NCBI GenBank assembly: GCA_050123375.1
Contig: JASFHF010000020.1
Span: forward strand, 1 to 37,999
Source of the DNA: JASFHF01 sp050123375
Lineage (GTDB): Bacteria > Pseudomonadota > Gammaproteobacteria > UBA12402
Direction: 5' to 3'
Length of the DNA stretch: 37,999 nucleotides
Shown: piece by piece, positions 24,752-33,125 of the stretch
Layout: every line of letters starts with the position of its first letter
Position numbering within the stretch: position 1 is the first letter of the stretch
The notes under the pieces: generated by a model
Told to the model about the DNA's origin: nothing
Seen by the model: only the letters and a program-made list of their open reading frames with translations
The model's database searches: none
Position numbers and translations under genes: made by a program

Positions 24752-26254
24752 CTAGCTAGATAGAATTTTAGGTTTGAAATTTACATTATCATCTTGTTTT
24801 ACCATTACTAACTTTGTTAATTCTTCTTTGGATTTATGAAACCAGTCGCATAACAAATTTACAACTTTAGGAAATTTCTCATCTAAAGTCTTAATGTTAT
24901 TTTTATTCACTACTTTCCAAACAGCATTAACAAAAGGCTGCAAACGAAACATTTTTGCAGAATTATTAATAGGAATATTGTGTGCACAACGCAGGTTAAG
25001 CAATTTCTCCAATTGCTCAAAATTATTAATACGCACAACTATTACTTCAAATCGTTTTTCCAATAAAAGCGCAGCTGCCGCAGGAGCCTGTTTATGTAAA
25101 ACAAAAAATTTGTCTATGTCTATTATCAAGCCACTTAATATTTTTTCAGACACCATCATCCTTCTGACTTTACTTCCAGGCAAAAATGTTTCTGTCAATT
25201 GATTACCACCAACAGTTAATAAATGTTTAAAAACATCAGGGGCGTAAATTGCCAGTTTTAATAAGTTATCAAACTCTACAATTATCTTCTTAACAATTTT
25301 TTCCTCTAACTCATCAGTAATTTTTTTGCCCAAATCCGGATTATCCATAGATTTTACTAAAAATTTATCAAAATCATTTTGCGGCATTTTAGCATTTGGT
25401 AAACACAACCTTTTCTCATGAGTCGTTGTTATTGAGTCTTTGCAAACAAGATCTATATGCTTACGCAAATTAAAACTCTTAATCAATTTTTTTATGTTAG
25501 ATTCTTTTGATATAGATTCTTTCGAAATTCTAAGATCACATCTATTATCAGAAACATTTGACATGTAGCGCAAAGATGCCAATTGATAAATTAACATTCC
25601 CCATTCGAAATGTATTTTATTATGAAAATGATTTATTGCCATATCATAACTAGCATTACTTAAATAATGATCAAATGATGATCCAAATGTTGCTTTTGCC
25701 TTGCTAATAAGTTCGTGCGGTGTCCAAAACACATGAAATAAAGGATCATAGATAAAAATATCCTTAAATCTTTTGTCCTTTAACATCTTTAAAGATGGCT
25801 CAAATTCACACCACTTAAACCCATCCGGTCGATTTAAAACCACAAACATATGGTCACTTGCACCGTCCTTAGTTTCCACCGTTTCAACAGAATGAATTGC
25901 GTGCTGTTTTTCTTTAAACAACATATAACCTGCTAATAATAAAACTGTAATTCTACTGTGTGCACCGCAATTACCCAAATTTGCTTTTTTTGCTATTTGC
26001 AAATCAAGATTGCACATCGTAAAAAAATCATGATCCTCTGTGTCACAAAATTCACTACCTAATTTTCTTTGAGTTTTTATAAGTAGACTTTCACTTTCCG
26101 GATAAATTTGATGCTTATACTTATACTTAGATCCATAAATATACTGACGATAAGGAGAACCGTTTTTTAGCATTTTTTTTAATACTTCACTTACATTAAC
26201 TAAAATTGCCTGTACTTGCTGCCGTGGTGAATGTGAATACAATTTTGTAAGCAT
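24752..26254 (-). CDS. Putative effector with a Cys-His-Asp papain/transglutaminase-like core
   Basis: A 500-aa orphan protein without signal peptide or membrane helices. The N-terminal half carries three spaced motifs: NLGNCGAHSRITVLLL (Cys96), GASDHMFVVLNR (His135) and DIFIYDPLFHVFW (Asp170). This G-N-C-G-x-H ... DH-hydrophobic ... DP layout is that of papain/transglutaminase-like thiol proteins seen in secreted effectors of several Gram-negative bacteria (recalled, no search possible). The C-terminal 300 residues are helical and Lys-rich without a recognised motif. AGAGG precedes the ATG. It is a single-gene unit. Host-directed protease, deamidase or acyltransferase activity is an inference. 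Confidence 0.55.
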   Translation of the reverse strand: MLTKLYSHSPRQQVQAILVNVSEVLKKMLKNGSPYRQYIYGSKYKYKHQIYPESESLLIKTQRKLGSEFCDTEDHDFFTMCNLDLQIAKKANLGNCGAHSRITVLLLAGYMLFKEKQHAIHSVETVETKDGASDHMFVVLNRPDGFKWCEFEPSLKMLKDKRFKDIFIYDPLFHVFWTPHELISKAKATFGSSFDHYLSNASYDMAINHFHNKIHFEWGMLIYQLASLRYMSNVSDNRCDLRISKESISKESNIKKLIKSFNLRKHIDLVCKDSITTTHEKRLCLPNAKMPQNDFDKFLVKSMDNPDLGKKITDELEEKIVKKIIVEFDNLLKLAIYAPDVFKHLLTVGGNQLTETFLPGSKVRRMMVSEKILSGLIIDIDKFFVLHKQAPAAAALLLEKRFEVIVVRINNFEQLEKLLNLRCAHNIPINNSAKMFRLQPFVNAVWKVVNKNNIKTLDEKFPKVVNLLCDWFHKSKEELTKLVMVKQDDNVNFKPKILSS

Positions 26255-26494
26255 AAGGCCTCTTTTTTAAAAAAAATCAACTACTTAACCAACATTTTCT
26301 ATTTGTACAAAAATGACCATTTGTTATAAATATAGCAGTAAATTCTTAACCCCCCCAACAAAGACAAGAAAATGAAAGAAATTACAAACTTTCTATATTT
26401 ATCATAACCAATTGTTTTAACTACATTTTTATGTGTAGTTGGTTTTTCTTGGCGTTGTTATACCAAAATTATCATAATCTGTTTTTAAAACTTC

Positions 26495-26525
26495 TTGACT
26501 TAGAGCTAACTCTAAGGAGTATAGT
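26495..26525 (+). promoter_or_regulatory. MerR-type promoter with 19-bp spacer and operator dyad
   Basis: TTGACT (26495-26500), exactly 19 nt, then TATAGT (26520-26525). Between them lies the dyad CTTAGAG-CTAA-CTCTAAG (26499-26516). An over-long spacer with a dyad inside is the hallmark of promoters activated by MerR-family regulators, and this sequence resembles those of the NmlR/AdhR branch. It drives the SDR gene. The only merR-like sequence nearby is the pseudogene at 27336. Apart from this, the 300 bases before the SDR gene hold nothing I can name. Confidence 0.75.
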
Positions 26526-26557
26526 GGCTGTGAACCAATCAACGGGAGGAATATAAA

Positions 26558-27334
26558 ATGAAACATAATGATCTTACAAATAAAACTATATTGATTACTG
26601 GTGCAACCAGCGGTATTGGCGAAGCCTGTGCACATCATTTTGCGAAACTTAACGCAAAAATTCTAGTTTGCGCACGCCGCGAAGAAAGATTGCGAAAACT
26701 AGTCTCCGAGTTACAAAAAAAATATAAAGTAAACGCTAAATATCTCACTTTAGATATTGCTAATAAAAAAGCTGTTATAGACAGCTTTGAAAAACTAGAA
26801 CCAGAATGGAAAAACATCGACATTCTCATTAATAATGCCGGAACAGCTCGCGGTTTCCAAAAACTTCATGAAGGAAAATTAGATGATTGGGACGCGATGA
26901 TTGACATAAATCTCAAAGGTCTGTTATATGTAACCAGACAAGTTCTACCTGGAATGGTTGCTAGAAATCAAGGACACGTTATTAATGTGGGCTCGGTTGC
27001 AGGACATGAAGTTTATGCAAATGGTACTGTTTATGCTAGTACTAAGCATGCAGTTAATGCGATCACTAAAGCCTTACGTTTAGATTTGTTCGGCACCAAA
27101 ATCAGAGTAACTACAGTAGATCCTGGGTTAGTAGAAACGGAATTCAGCTTGGTAAGATTTAAAGGCGATCAACAAAAAGCTAAAGATTTTTATGCAGGCT
27201 TAACTCCTTTAACAGCAGATGATGTTGCGGATTCAATTCTCTACTGTGCTTCATGCCCTGCACATGTTAACATTAGTGAATTGATAATCATGCCAACTGA
27301 TCAGGCAAATATCACTACGGTTAACAGGAAATAA
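26558..27334 (+). CDS. Short-chain dehydrogenase/reductase (YdfG-like)
   Basis: A 258-aa Rossmann-fold oxidoreductase. The nucleotide-binding motif is TGATSGIG near residues 15-22, and VCARREERL (Arg after the second strand) favours NADP(H). NNAG follows, then GSVAG with the catalytic Ser, and YASTKHAVNA with the YxxxK pair. DPGLVETEFSLVRFKGDQQK resembles the YdfG group of NADP-dependent 3-hydroxy acid (serine) dehydrogenases. GGGAGGA lies 7 nt before the ATG. Transcription starts from a MerR-type promoter, so induction by electrophiles or aldehydes would have been expected when the regulator was intact. Confidence 0.9.
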   Translation: MKHNDLTNKTILITGATSGIGEACAHHFAKLNAKILVCARREERLRKLVSELQKKYKVNAKYLTLDIANKKAVIDSFEKLEPEWKNIDILINNAGTARGFQKLHEGKLDDWDAMIDINLKGLLYVTRQVLPGMVARNQGHVINVGSVAGHEVYANGTVYASTKHAVNAITKALRLDLFGTKIRVTTVDPGLVETEFSLVRFKGDQQKAKDFYAGLTPLTADDVADSILYCASCPAHVNISELIIMPTDQANITTVNRK

Positions 27335-27335
27335 C

Positions 27336-27499
27336 ATGAAATTAAACAATCAGCAAAGTGTACGGGATTATCCCCGCACACTTTGCGCTACTATGAAAAA
27401 ATTGTAGAAGAAAAATTAGCCGAGACAAAAAATAACTTAAAAAATATCAAAGATAAACTGATTTTCTATTCGAATAAAGCAAAAGAACTAAGCAAATAG
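27336..27499 (+). pseudogene. Truncated and frameshifted merR regulator
   Basis: Directly after the SDR stop, ATG AA is followed in a shifted frame by IKQSAKCTGLSPHTLRYYEK and I. This is the diagnostic N-terminal helix-turn-helix of MerR proteins (compare 'IGELAKLTGLSPHTLRYYEK'). One base is missing after the start codon. The reading then jumps straight to VEEKLAETKNNLKNIKDKLI followed by FYSNKAKELSK and a TAG. That is the C-terminal coiled coil, so about 60 residues in between are deleted. Its expected target, a 19-bp-spacer promoter, is intact at 26495. Confidence 0.75.
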
Positions 27500-27594
27500 A
27501 CTAAATCAAAATAACACAAGAAATTGCTAAATAGATGATATTTTCTAGTAAACAAGGAATATCAGTTTAAAAAATAAAATGGACGAGGATTATC

Positions 27595-29772
27595 ATGTAC
27601 AACGATTCCAAATCAACTATAGAAAAAATAATAAAAATAGTAAGAGCTCTAATGGGCAGAACGTCAAAAGAAAAAATTGAAATAAATATAAACAATGTAG
27701 AAGCCATTATAAATAAACCCAAAGAAAAAAATCACCCTCGCACACAAAACATAATCACCACTTTGAGAAATTTGGCAAAACTTAAAACTTTCAACCCTCA
27801 TAAAAAAAACAAATTCCCAAAGAAATCAAAAAATTTGGAACAGATTTATCAACATTTTAAAAGCCAAAAAAAATTTAAAAATATCCCGGCTATAATTGTT
27901 ACTCATACAATAAAACCAAAAAAATGGAAAAAACCAAATATTATTGCTTTTATCTTTAAAAACGCTTATATTATAAAAGGCGATTTTGAATATTCTGTAA
28001 AAAAACTAACACAAATATGTAAAAAGAATAAAGGATATCTGCCAAAAAATATTGTAATTATAGTTCCTGGTAATATTATAGGCGAACATGAAAAGTCTTT
28101 GGATAACCTCTTACTATGGACTATGCTCAAAGAACAATATCCCAACCAAATAATTTTATTACGCGGTAAAAATGAAATAAAATCCTTAAGTGAATATAAC
28201 GCTTACGAACTTACTGCCTCTCCGCAAGTTGTGTTTACTCAGGTCGAAACAAAAAAAGAAATTGAAAATATAGTTGCAAAAGAACTATCTTTTTCAAATG
28301 AAGTAGAACTTATATATTGTAAGAAAAACAAACAGTGGTTTATTAATATCAATCACGGGGATCAAAAATATTGCGCCCAAATAACCAGAACCAGCGAATT
28401 CAAAAATATTTTTCCGTATTTACAGATTCAACAAATTAAAAAAAACAACAACAAAATAGCAAATAAAATTTTAGAAATCTTGAAAAATGAAAAATTCATT
28501 CAAAGTCCAGATTCAAAAACCAAAAGATATCCACGAGATGAAATATTACATCAAATACACAAAATTACCGCTAAATTTCCTATTTATGCTATCGTTATGC
28601 AGAAAATAGAAAAAAAATTATATCCTGTTCTTGTCGCACCACATGCTATACATCGTTGCACAAGCAACGACAGTCTGCATAAAATATTAGGATCAAAAAT
28701 TTTAATTGATAGCACAAAAAATAATCCATATTATAATATAATAACAACCGAAAAATTTTTGGATGGGGAAAAAATTAAAAAATATGGAAAGCAAAAAGGC
28801 ATTTATATTGGCAAACAAACCATAAATAGATTAAAAAAATTCGGATTCTTTAAACTCTATGTTGGAGGAAACATAGAAAAAAATAAACTCATGTTTAAAG
28901 GGTTTTGCGATAAAATCAGAAATAATAAGACTGTAAACATAAGAAAAAACTTAGAAAACAAAAAATGCATCAATCTGAGTATCCAAACAAAATCAACAAC
29001 ACATGCAAAATCTGACAAATTAATATTGATTTGTAACAAAACTCAAGTAACTGTAAATTGCACTCTCCCTGAATTACTGCACATTATATATGTGTTTCAT
29101 CGAGGAATACAAAAAAACAAAAAATATACTTATGATCCTACTATAATCACCCCAAAAAACATAGAACAACATATTAAATATTGCGATGTTGAAAAACACG
29201 ACGGCAATAAGCTCACCATTAAGAAATTAGAACTTCAGCCAAGGCAAATGGTGAGACAAATAGGAGTAACCATTACTAAAAACATCGAAAATATTCTTGA
29301 AGTCGATATAACTTCATTTGCTAAGCGAGTAGCAAAGAATAATCCCAAATCAGTTTTTTACCAACTAAAAAGAATTATTATTTATTATAATAATCTTGAA
29401 ACTCATTTGCCAAAAAAACTTTATCAAAGCTTAATAGCTTTTCCGATATATAAACAACTTTATATTTTATTTAGTAAAAAATTTTTTGATCCGGATGATT
29501 TAACCCAATTAAAGCTACAATTAAAAAACAAACTCGAAACTATTGACCTAATTTTTGAAGAAGGCCAAATTATAAATAATAATATTGATGTAAACCAAGT
29601 TACTGCAAAAATATTAAAAATTTTTAAATCGATAAAGATTAATAAACCTGATTCATATGTAAAAAACGACCACCCTGATGAAAAAACACCGTTAATTGAA
29701 AAAACTGAAAAAGAATATTATGATGATAAGGAAGCCAAAAAAATCTGCTGTTTTTGTTGCCTCAAATTCTGA
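27595..29772 (+). CDS. Effector-like protein with a degenerate PPP-phosphatase core and CaaX-like tail
   Basis: A 725-aa, strongly Lys/Asn/Ile-rich orphan. Residues 124-194 follow the core of eukaryotic PPP Ser/Thr phosphatases. IIKGDFEYS (129-134) stands at GDxHG, VPGNIIGEHEKSLDNLLLW (from 157) at GDYVDRGxxSLExxxLL, and YPNQIILLRGKNE (182-194) at YPxxxxLLRGNHE. Spacing between the motifs is 30 and 32 residues against 28 and 32 in PP1. Most metal ligands are changed (H to E, D to N, NH to KN), so catalysis is unlikely. The C-terminus has EKTPLI, an acidic-dileucine form, and ends CCFCCLKF, with CLKF in CaaX position. GAGGA precedes the ATG. Secretion into a host cell is inferred; no signal peptide is seen. 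Confidence 0.55.
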   Translation: MYNDSKSTIEKIIKIVRALMGRTSKEKIEININNVEAIINKPKEKNHPRTQNIITTLRNLAKLKTFNPHKKNKFPKKSKNLEQIYQHFKSQKKFKNIPAIIVTHTIKPKKWKKPNIIAFIFKNAYIIKGDFEYSVKKLTQICKKNKGYLPKNIVIIVPGNIIGEHEKSLDNLLLWTMLKEQYPNQIILLRGKNEIKSLSEYNAYELTASPQVVFTQVETKKEIENIVAKELSFSNEVELIYCKKNKQWFININHGDQKYCAQITRTSEFKNIFPYLQIQQIKKNNNKIANKILEILKNEKFIQSPDSKTKRYPRDEILHQIHKITAKFPIYAIVMQKIEKKLYPVLVAPHAIHRCTSNDSLHKILGSKILIDSTKNNPYYNIITTEKFLDGEKIKKYGKQKGIYIGKQTINRLKKFGFFKLYVGGNIEKNKLMFKGFCDKIRNNKTVNIRKNLENKKCINLSIQTKSTTHAKSDKLILICNKTQVTVNCTLPELLHIIYVFHRGIQKNKKYTYDPTIITPKNIEQHIKYCDVEKHDGNKLTIKKLELQPRQMVRQIGVTITKNIENILEVDITSFAKRVAKNNPKSVFYQLKRIIIYYNNLETHLPKKLYQSLIAFPIYKQLYILFSKKFFDPDDLTQLKLQLKNKLETIDLIFEEGQIINNNIDVNQVTAKILKIFKSIKINKPDSYVKNDHPDEKTPLIEKTEKEYYDDKEAKKICCFCCLKF

Positions 29773-29793
29773 TATTTTAAACACGAATTCAGG

Positions 29794-29827
29794 ATTAAGA
29801 CTTTCGCACAAGTGCGAAAGTCTTAAT
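29794..29827. terminator. Bidirectional terminator hairpin
   Basis: A perfect 16-bp stem, ATTAAGACTTTCGCAC (29794-29809) and its complement (29812-29827), with a two-base loop. It lies between the convergent 725-aa gene and the small gene ending at 29837. Confidence 0.6.
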
Positions 29828-29836
29828 TAACTGGCG

Positions 29837-30040
29837 TTACGCAGACAAGTTCCACTTTTCAGCACACAAAATAATATCACGCGCTAAAGATTTGTCTTCA
29901 GTACGACAAAGCAAAATATAATATCTAACCGATAATTCATGTCCGCACAAAAGTGCCTGTTCAAAATACTTTTTTGCAAAATTAATATGGTTATCTGCTA
30001 AAGCTTTCAAACCTAACTGAAATAATTTTTCTGTGTTCAT
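29837..30040 (-). CDS. Small TPR/Sel1-like protein
   Basis: A 67-aa protein. LFQLGLKALADNHINFAKKY followed by FEQALLCGHELSVRYYILLC forms one helix-turn-helix of the TPR/Sel1 type (A..yfeqAl..gh). The remainder is short. AGGAGGT precedes the ATG at 7 nt. It is the last gene of the csrA operon, 10 nt after csrA. Such a small repeat probably binds another protein; the function is unknown. Confidence 0.65.
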   Translation of the reverse strand: MNTEKLFQLGLKALADNHINFAKKYFEQALLCGHELSVRYYILLCRTEDKSLARDIILCAEKWNLSA

Positions 30041-30050
30041 ATAATACCTC

Positions 30051-30266
30051 CTAATTATCCTCTCCGGTTAATAAAACAATATTCTTGTTACCTACTTGGT
30101 TTCTCTCAGCTCGAATGCGCAACCAAATTTCTTTGCGAAAAACTTCGACCTTTTTAGGCGCATCAATACCCATTTTTACTTGGTTTGCTGAAATTGACAG
30201 CACCGTTATTTCAATATTATTATCAACAATAATACTTTCATTGGTTCGTCTGGTTAAAATCAACAT
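30051..30266 (-). CDS. csrA: Carbon storage regulator CsrA homologue
   Basis: A 71-aa RNA-binding dimer that binds GGA motifs near ribosome-binding sites and controls translation. MLILTRRTNESIIVDNNIEI, NQVKMGIDAPKKVEVFRKEI and LRIRAER follow the family closely. The RNA-contact residues Leu4, Arg6, Arg7 and Arg44 are kept; His43 of E. coli CsrA is Phe and Glu45 is Lys. The tail is about 10 residues longer than in E. coli. It sits third in a four-gene operon with strong AGGAGG-type sites, themselves potential CsrA targets. In Legionella, extra csrA paralogues occur on integrative elements; whether this is the core or an accessory copy cannot be told here. Confidence 0.92.
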   Translation of the reverse strand: MLILTRRTNESIIVDNNIEITVLSISANQVKMGIDAPKKVEVFRKEIWLRIRAERNQVGNKNIVLLTGEDN

Positions 30267-30299
30267 AGCTCAATCTCCTTTTAAACCCCTCTCCATTAT

Positions 30300-30542
30300 T
30301 TAATTTTTCTCTCCAAATCTATTCTTTAATGACTCTTGATATTCTACAATTTCCTGCAAAATATCACGCGCTGACCAAACCGCGTTATAAATTGTTTTTT
30401 TATCAAGCTCCACTTTACTATCTTCTGCTGCCAATAAACAATCCAAAGTCGCTTTAGCTTTAGTTAAGTTTTCATCAATCACATCCTGCAGCCAAAGATG
30501 TGAAACAATTGTATTTGTATTGTTAATCGTCGACACACTCAT
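30300..30542 (-). CDS. Small DUF3077/DUF6124-like protein (second copy)
   Basis: An 80-aa protein whose core (LQDVIDENLTKAKATLDCLL, then YNAVWSARDILQEIVEY) matches the product of the gene at 2765-3007 across its length, at the level of distant paralogues. AGGAGGT lies 5-6 nt before the ATG. Placement directly upstream of csrA (33 nt) in one operon hints at a role in the same regulatory circuit, but that is inference. No membrane segment or signal peptide. Confidence 0.65.
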   Translation of the reverse strand: MSVSTINNTNTIVSHLWLQDVIDENLTKAKATLDCLLAAEDSKVELDKKTIYNAVWSARDILQEIVEYQESLKNRFGEKN

Positions 30543-30555
30543 ATTTACCTCCTTT

Positions 30556-30918
30556 CTATATTATAAAACATGTAAAATTTCCAATAACACTTAACCAGGT
30601 TAAATAATCTTTAAGTTGACCACTAAAACTAAAATATGTAGCTGCGATTGTACCAAGACAAATTGGAATACCGCTTTTCCAAATAGGTGAAATTGGTAAA
30701 AACGCAATCGCTGCACCAATTGATAAAATTATTTCTAAAATAGTGAAAAAAGTATTTTCTTCTAATAAAGCAGTAACAAGTAAAAGCAATGCACCAACTA
30801 AATAACAAAGCTTTTTAGTTATAGAAATATCAAAGAAATTTCCAGCTATCGTGATTAACAATCCAATGATTGCTAAAGTGAATGTGATCTGATGTAATCT
30901 GCGTCCTTCCAATTTCAT
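30556..30918 (-). CDS. Small inner-membrane protein, 120 aa
   Basis: Four hydrophobic segments (about 10-27, 34-52, 56-75 and 80-95) plus a last one at the C-terminus mark a small integral membrane protein. The N-terminus MKLEGRRLHQITFTLAIIGL is basic, consistent with a cytoplasmic start. No family is recognised with confidence. GGAGG lies 7 nt before the ATG. It is the first gene of the csrA operon (14 nt before the next gene) and a clear promoter lies upstream. Confidence 0.65.
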   Translation of the reverse strand: MKLEGRRLHQITFTLAIIGLLITIAGNFFDISITKKLCYLVGALLLLVTALLEENTFFTILEIILSIGAAIAFLPISPIWKSGIPICLGTIAATYFSFSGQLKDYLTWLSVIGNFTCFII

Positions 30919-30944
30919 AATTCAACCTCCGTATCGGTATGATA

Positions 30945-30973
30945 ACTATAGCATCGCCTCCAGTATTTGGCAA
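30945..30973 (-). promoter_or_regulatory. Sigma-70-like promoter of the csrA operon
   Basis: On the minus strand TTGCCA (30973-30968), a 17-nt spacer and TATAGT (30950-30945) stand 27 nt before the first start codon. This is close to consensus. Confidence 0.6.
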
Positions 30974-31072
30974 CAAAATGTTCAGAAAAATTATTTACAT
31001 TTTAATGTAAATAAACATTATTAAGATAACATAACTATTTATTACATTTTCATGCTTTTAATCATGGCATTA

Positions 31073-31101
31073 TTGACATAGACCCTTTGTTAGGATATAT
31101 T
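31073..31101 (+). promoter_or_regulatory. Consensus-like promoter of the TrmB-type gene
   Basis: TTGACA (31073-31078), a 17-nt spacer and TATATT (31096-31101), 38 nt before the start codon at 31140. The -35 box is perfect. Confidence 0.65.
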
Positions 31102-31139
31102 AGTTTATAATTATTCTTAACATAAAATAGGGGTTTATT

Positions 31140-31928
31140 ATGGAAAAATCGGTTTTTTTAGAAAAGTTTTTAGCTGATGAATTGGGTTTGTCGAGCAAAG
31201 AAATTACTCTTTATATAAATTTAATGCAATATGGAGCGTTAACTATTTTAGAACTTTCAGAAATTTCAGGCATTAATCGAGCCACTACTCATGTTAACGT
31301 TGAAAATTTAACCCAAAAAGGCTTGGTTACCCAAGTAAAAAAAGGGCGCGGTTCTCGTCGTATTATTATGGCTGAACCTCCTGAAAAATTATTTGCCATT
31401 TTCCAAGAACGTAAAACAAAACTAGAAACAGCAACAAGCAAATTAAACATAATTACACAAGAATTAAGCTCTTTGAAAAAAGAGTATAGATTAAATAGCG
31501 GTATGGAAGTTAGGCGTTACTCCGGCAAAAATGAAGTTAATCTTATTTATGACAGTGTATTAAAAGCCAAAGAAATACGTGCCTATGTGAATTGTAAAGA
31601 ATTGGCTAAAGTCTTTCCTGTTAACACAATAAAATTTTTAGAAACTCATAAAAAACGGCCGGATATGCATATTTGGGAAATTTTGGAAGACTCTAAAGCC
31701 GCGAGAGATTATGCAAAAGAAATGCCTGCCGAAAGATATTATGCGCGATTAACAACAAAAAAATTAAATTTGGCAGCTATTGATTATATTATTTTTGACG
31801 GAAAAATTGCCGTTATAGATGCTGACAAAGAAATTAGCGGAATTGTCATCGAAAATCACAATTTTTATGAAAATGCCAAAGCTATTCACAAATTTGTATG
31901 GGATTCACTGCCGCCTTACACAGGATAA
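31140..31928 (+). CDS. TrmB-family transcriptional regulator
   Basis: A 262-aa regulator. The N-terminal winged helix matches the TrmB pattern: LGLSSKEITLYINLMQYGAL, ELSEISGINRATTHVNVENL, then TQKGLVTQVKKGRGSRRIIM. A coiled-coil linker follows (QERKTKLETATSKLNIITQE). The C-terminal domain (about 115-262) has MEVRRYSGKNEVNLIYDSVL and AIDYIIFDGKIAVIDADKEI, the phospholipase-D-like sensor domain found in this family. AGGGGT precedes the ATG. TrmB proteins are commonest in archaea, with scattered bacterial members; their ligands are usually sugars. Its 3' end overlaps that of the convergent gene by 13 nt. Confidence 0.8.
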   Translation: MEKSVFLEKFLADELGLSSKEITLYINLMQYGALTILELSEISGINRATTHVNVENLTQKGLVTQVKKGRGSRRIIMAEPPEKLFAIFQERKTKLETATSKLNIITQELSSLKKEYRLNSGMEVRRYSGKNEVNLIYDSVLKAKEIRAYVNCKELAKVFPVNTIKFLETHKKRPDMHIWEILEDSKAARDYAKEMPAERYYARLTTKKLNLAAIDYIIFDGKIAVIDADKEISGIVIENHNFYENAKAIHKFVWDSLPPYTG

Positions 31929-32959
31929 TTTGTTGCCCAATACATAATATTTTTTTTAACAGGTTTATATTTATTTTTAAATTCATGGATGCCGGTATCT
32001 TCTGAACCGCCAAGATTAATATATTTTGCCCTCTCTTTATTAAACACACCAATAAGACAATAATCAGCTAAATATTTATGCTGTTGTCTGAGCGTAATAC
32101 AACTATATAAATTAGCCATATCTCCTTTGTTATCACGCATCAAAACATAAAAACCAACGGGTATATCATTTACAATCATTATGTTTTTTTCTAAATTATT
32201 ATTACACAATGATTTTAAAAAAATCATATTATAATAATCAAAGGGATTTGATATGTTTTTTTTATTGGCAAATTCACTGTATTTTGAAAAATAATCATTA
32301 ACAATTTTCCAAGCATGTTGTTGAAAATCAGTAGAAATTACTTTTACAGAATTCTCTTTTTCTAATTTTTGGACAGCCCTTAATATACGTCCTAAACGGC
32401 TACGTTTAGGCGAGTCAAAAATAGCTTTTTTAGTTTTCTCGCGATCAAAAATCAACTCTGGATAAGTATCATCTTCAGAATGCGCAGAACTATGCCACGG
32501 AAATTCTTTCGCGCTCCTAAATCCATGCTGCAGTAAAAATTCATATTGATCCGGAAAAAGTTTTTTTACATAACAACAAATGTTATATTCCCGTTTGATT
32601 TTTCCAGACAGCTCTACAATGACCGGCAAAATATTTTCACCCATCGGCCGAATCCAATACATCATTATAATATCAGGCTGTTCTATTTTAGGATAAATTG
32701 CGAGCGCACAAAGATTTTTGCCGTCATAATACTTATAGCCTAAATTTTCCGGGCCAATCCCAAAAGTTCCTTGCGTAACATAAATCCAGGAATTACCATA
32801 AGTATGCTTTTCTTCCTTAGCAAAAAATTCTTCAAATAATTCATAATCTTTTGCTGTTATCGGAGTTATATTTGGGTTTTTCAAAGCTATATCATGAATT
32901 ATATTATTTACGTGCTCTAGCTTCTTTTTATATTGTTTTAAATCATTGCACTGCAACAC
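31916..32959 (-). CDS. GNAT/FemAB-like (DUF2156-type) acyltransferase candidate
   Basis: A 347-aa cytoplasmic protein. The first half has YGNSWIYVTQGTFGIGPENL then GYKYYDGKNLCALAIYP and YVKKLFPDQYEFLLQHGFRS. The second has a GNAT-like end: IPVGFYVLMRDNKGDMANLY, AKYINLGGSEDTGIHEFKNK and YKPVKK. The final 'iNLGGSED.Gih.FK.kykPv' resembles the C-terminal lobe of lysyl-phosphatidylglycerol synthase-like DUF2156 and FemAB folds, which transfer acyl groups from CoA or tRNA. The acceptor is unknown. The ribosome-binding site is AGAGGTGCTATTGTG upstream. It converges on the TrmB-type regulator. Confidence 0.55.
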   Translation of the reverse strand: MLQCNDLKQYKKKLEHVNNIIHDIALKNPNITPITAKDYELFEEFFAKEEKHTYGNSWIYVTQGTFGIGPENLGYKYYDGKNLCALAIYPKIEQPDIIMMYWIRPMGENILPVIVELSGKIKREYNICCYVKKLFPDQYEFLLQHGFRSAKEFPWHSSAHSEDDTYPELIFDREKTKKAIFDSPKRSRLGRILRAVQKLEKENSVKVISTDFQQHAWKIVNDYFSKYSEFANKKNISNPFDYYNMIFLKSLCNNNLEKNIMIVNDIPVGFYVLMRDNKGDMANLYSCITLRQQHKYLADYCLIGVFNKERAKYINLGGSEDTGIHEFKNKYKPVKKNIMYWATNYPV

Positions 32960-33125
32960 AATAGCACCTCTCTACATCATTGATATTAAGGCATCTATTA
33001 ACAAGATCCTTTATTATTTTAATTATTATCGTAGCCTGGTATTAACCTTCCATGCTAATATTTATAGATAAAGCTGAATTGTATATTATATAGAATTGTT
33101 TAGCAAATGCAGATATTATCATTAT

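Noticed and set aside
30051..30918. Ribosomal or secretion-system operon
   Set aside because: Apart from csrA, the genes are small proteins of unknown function; no secretion or ribosomal component is present.
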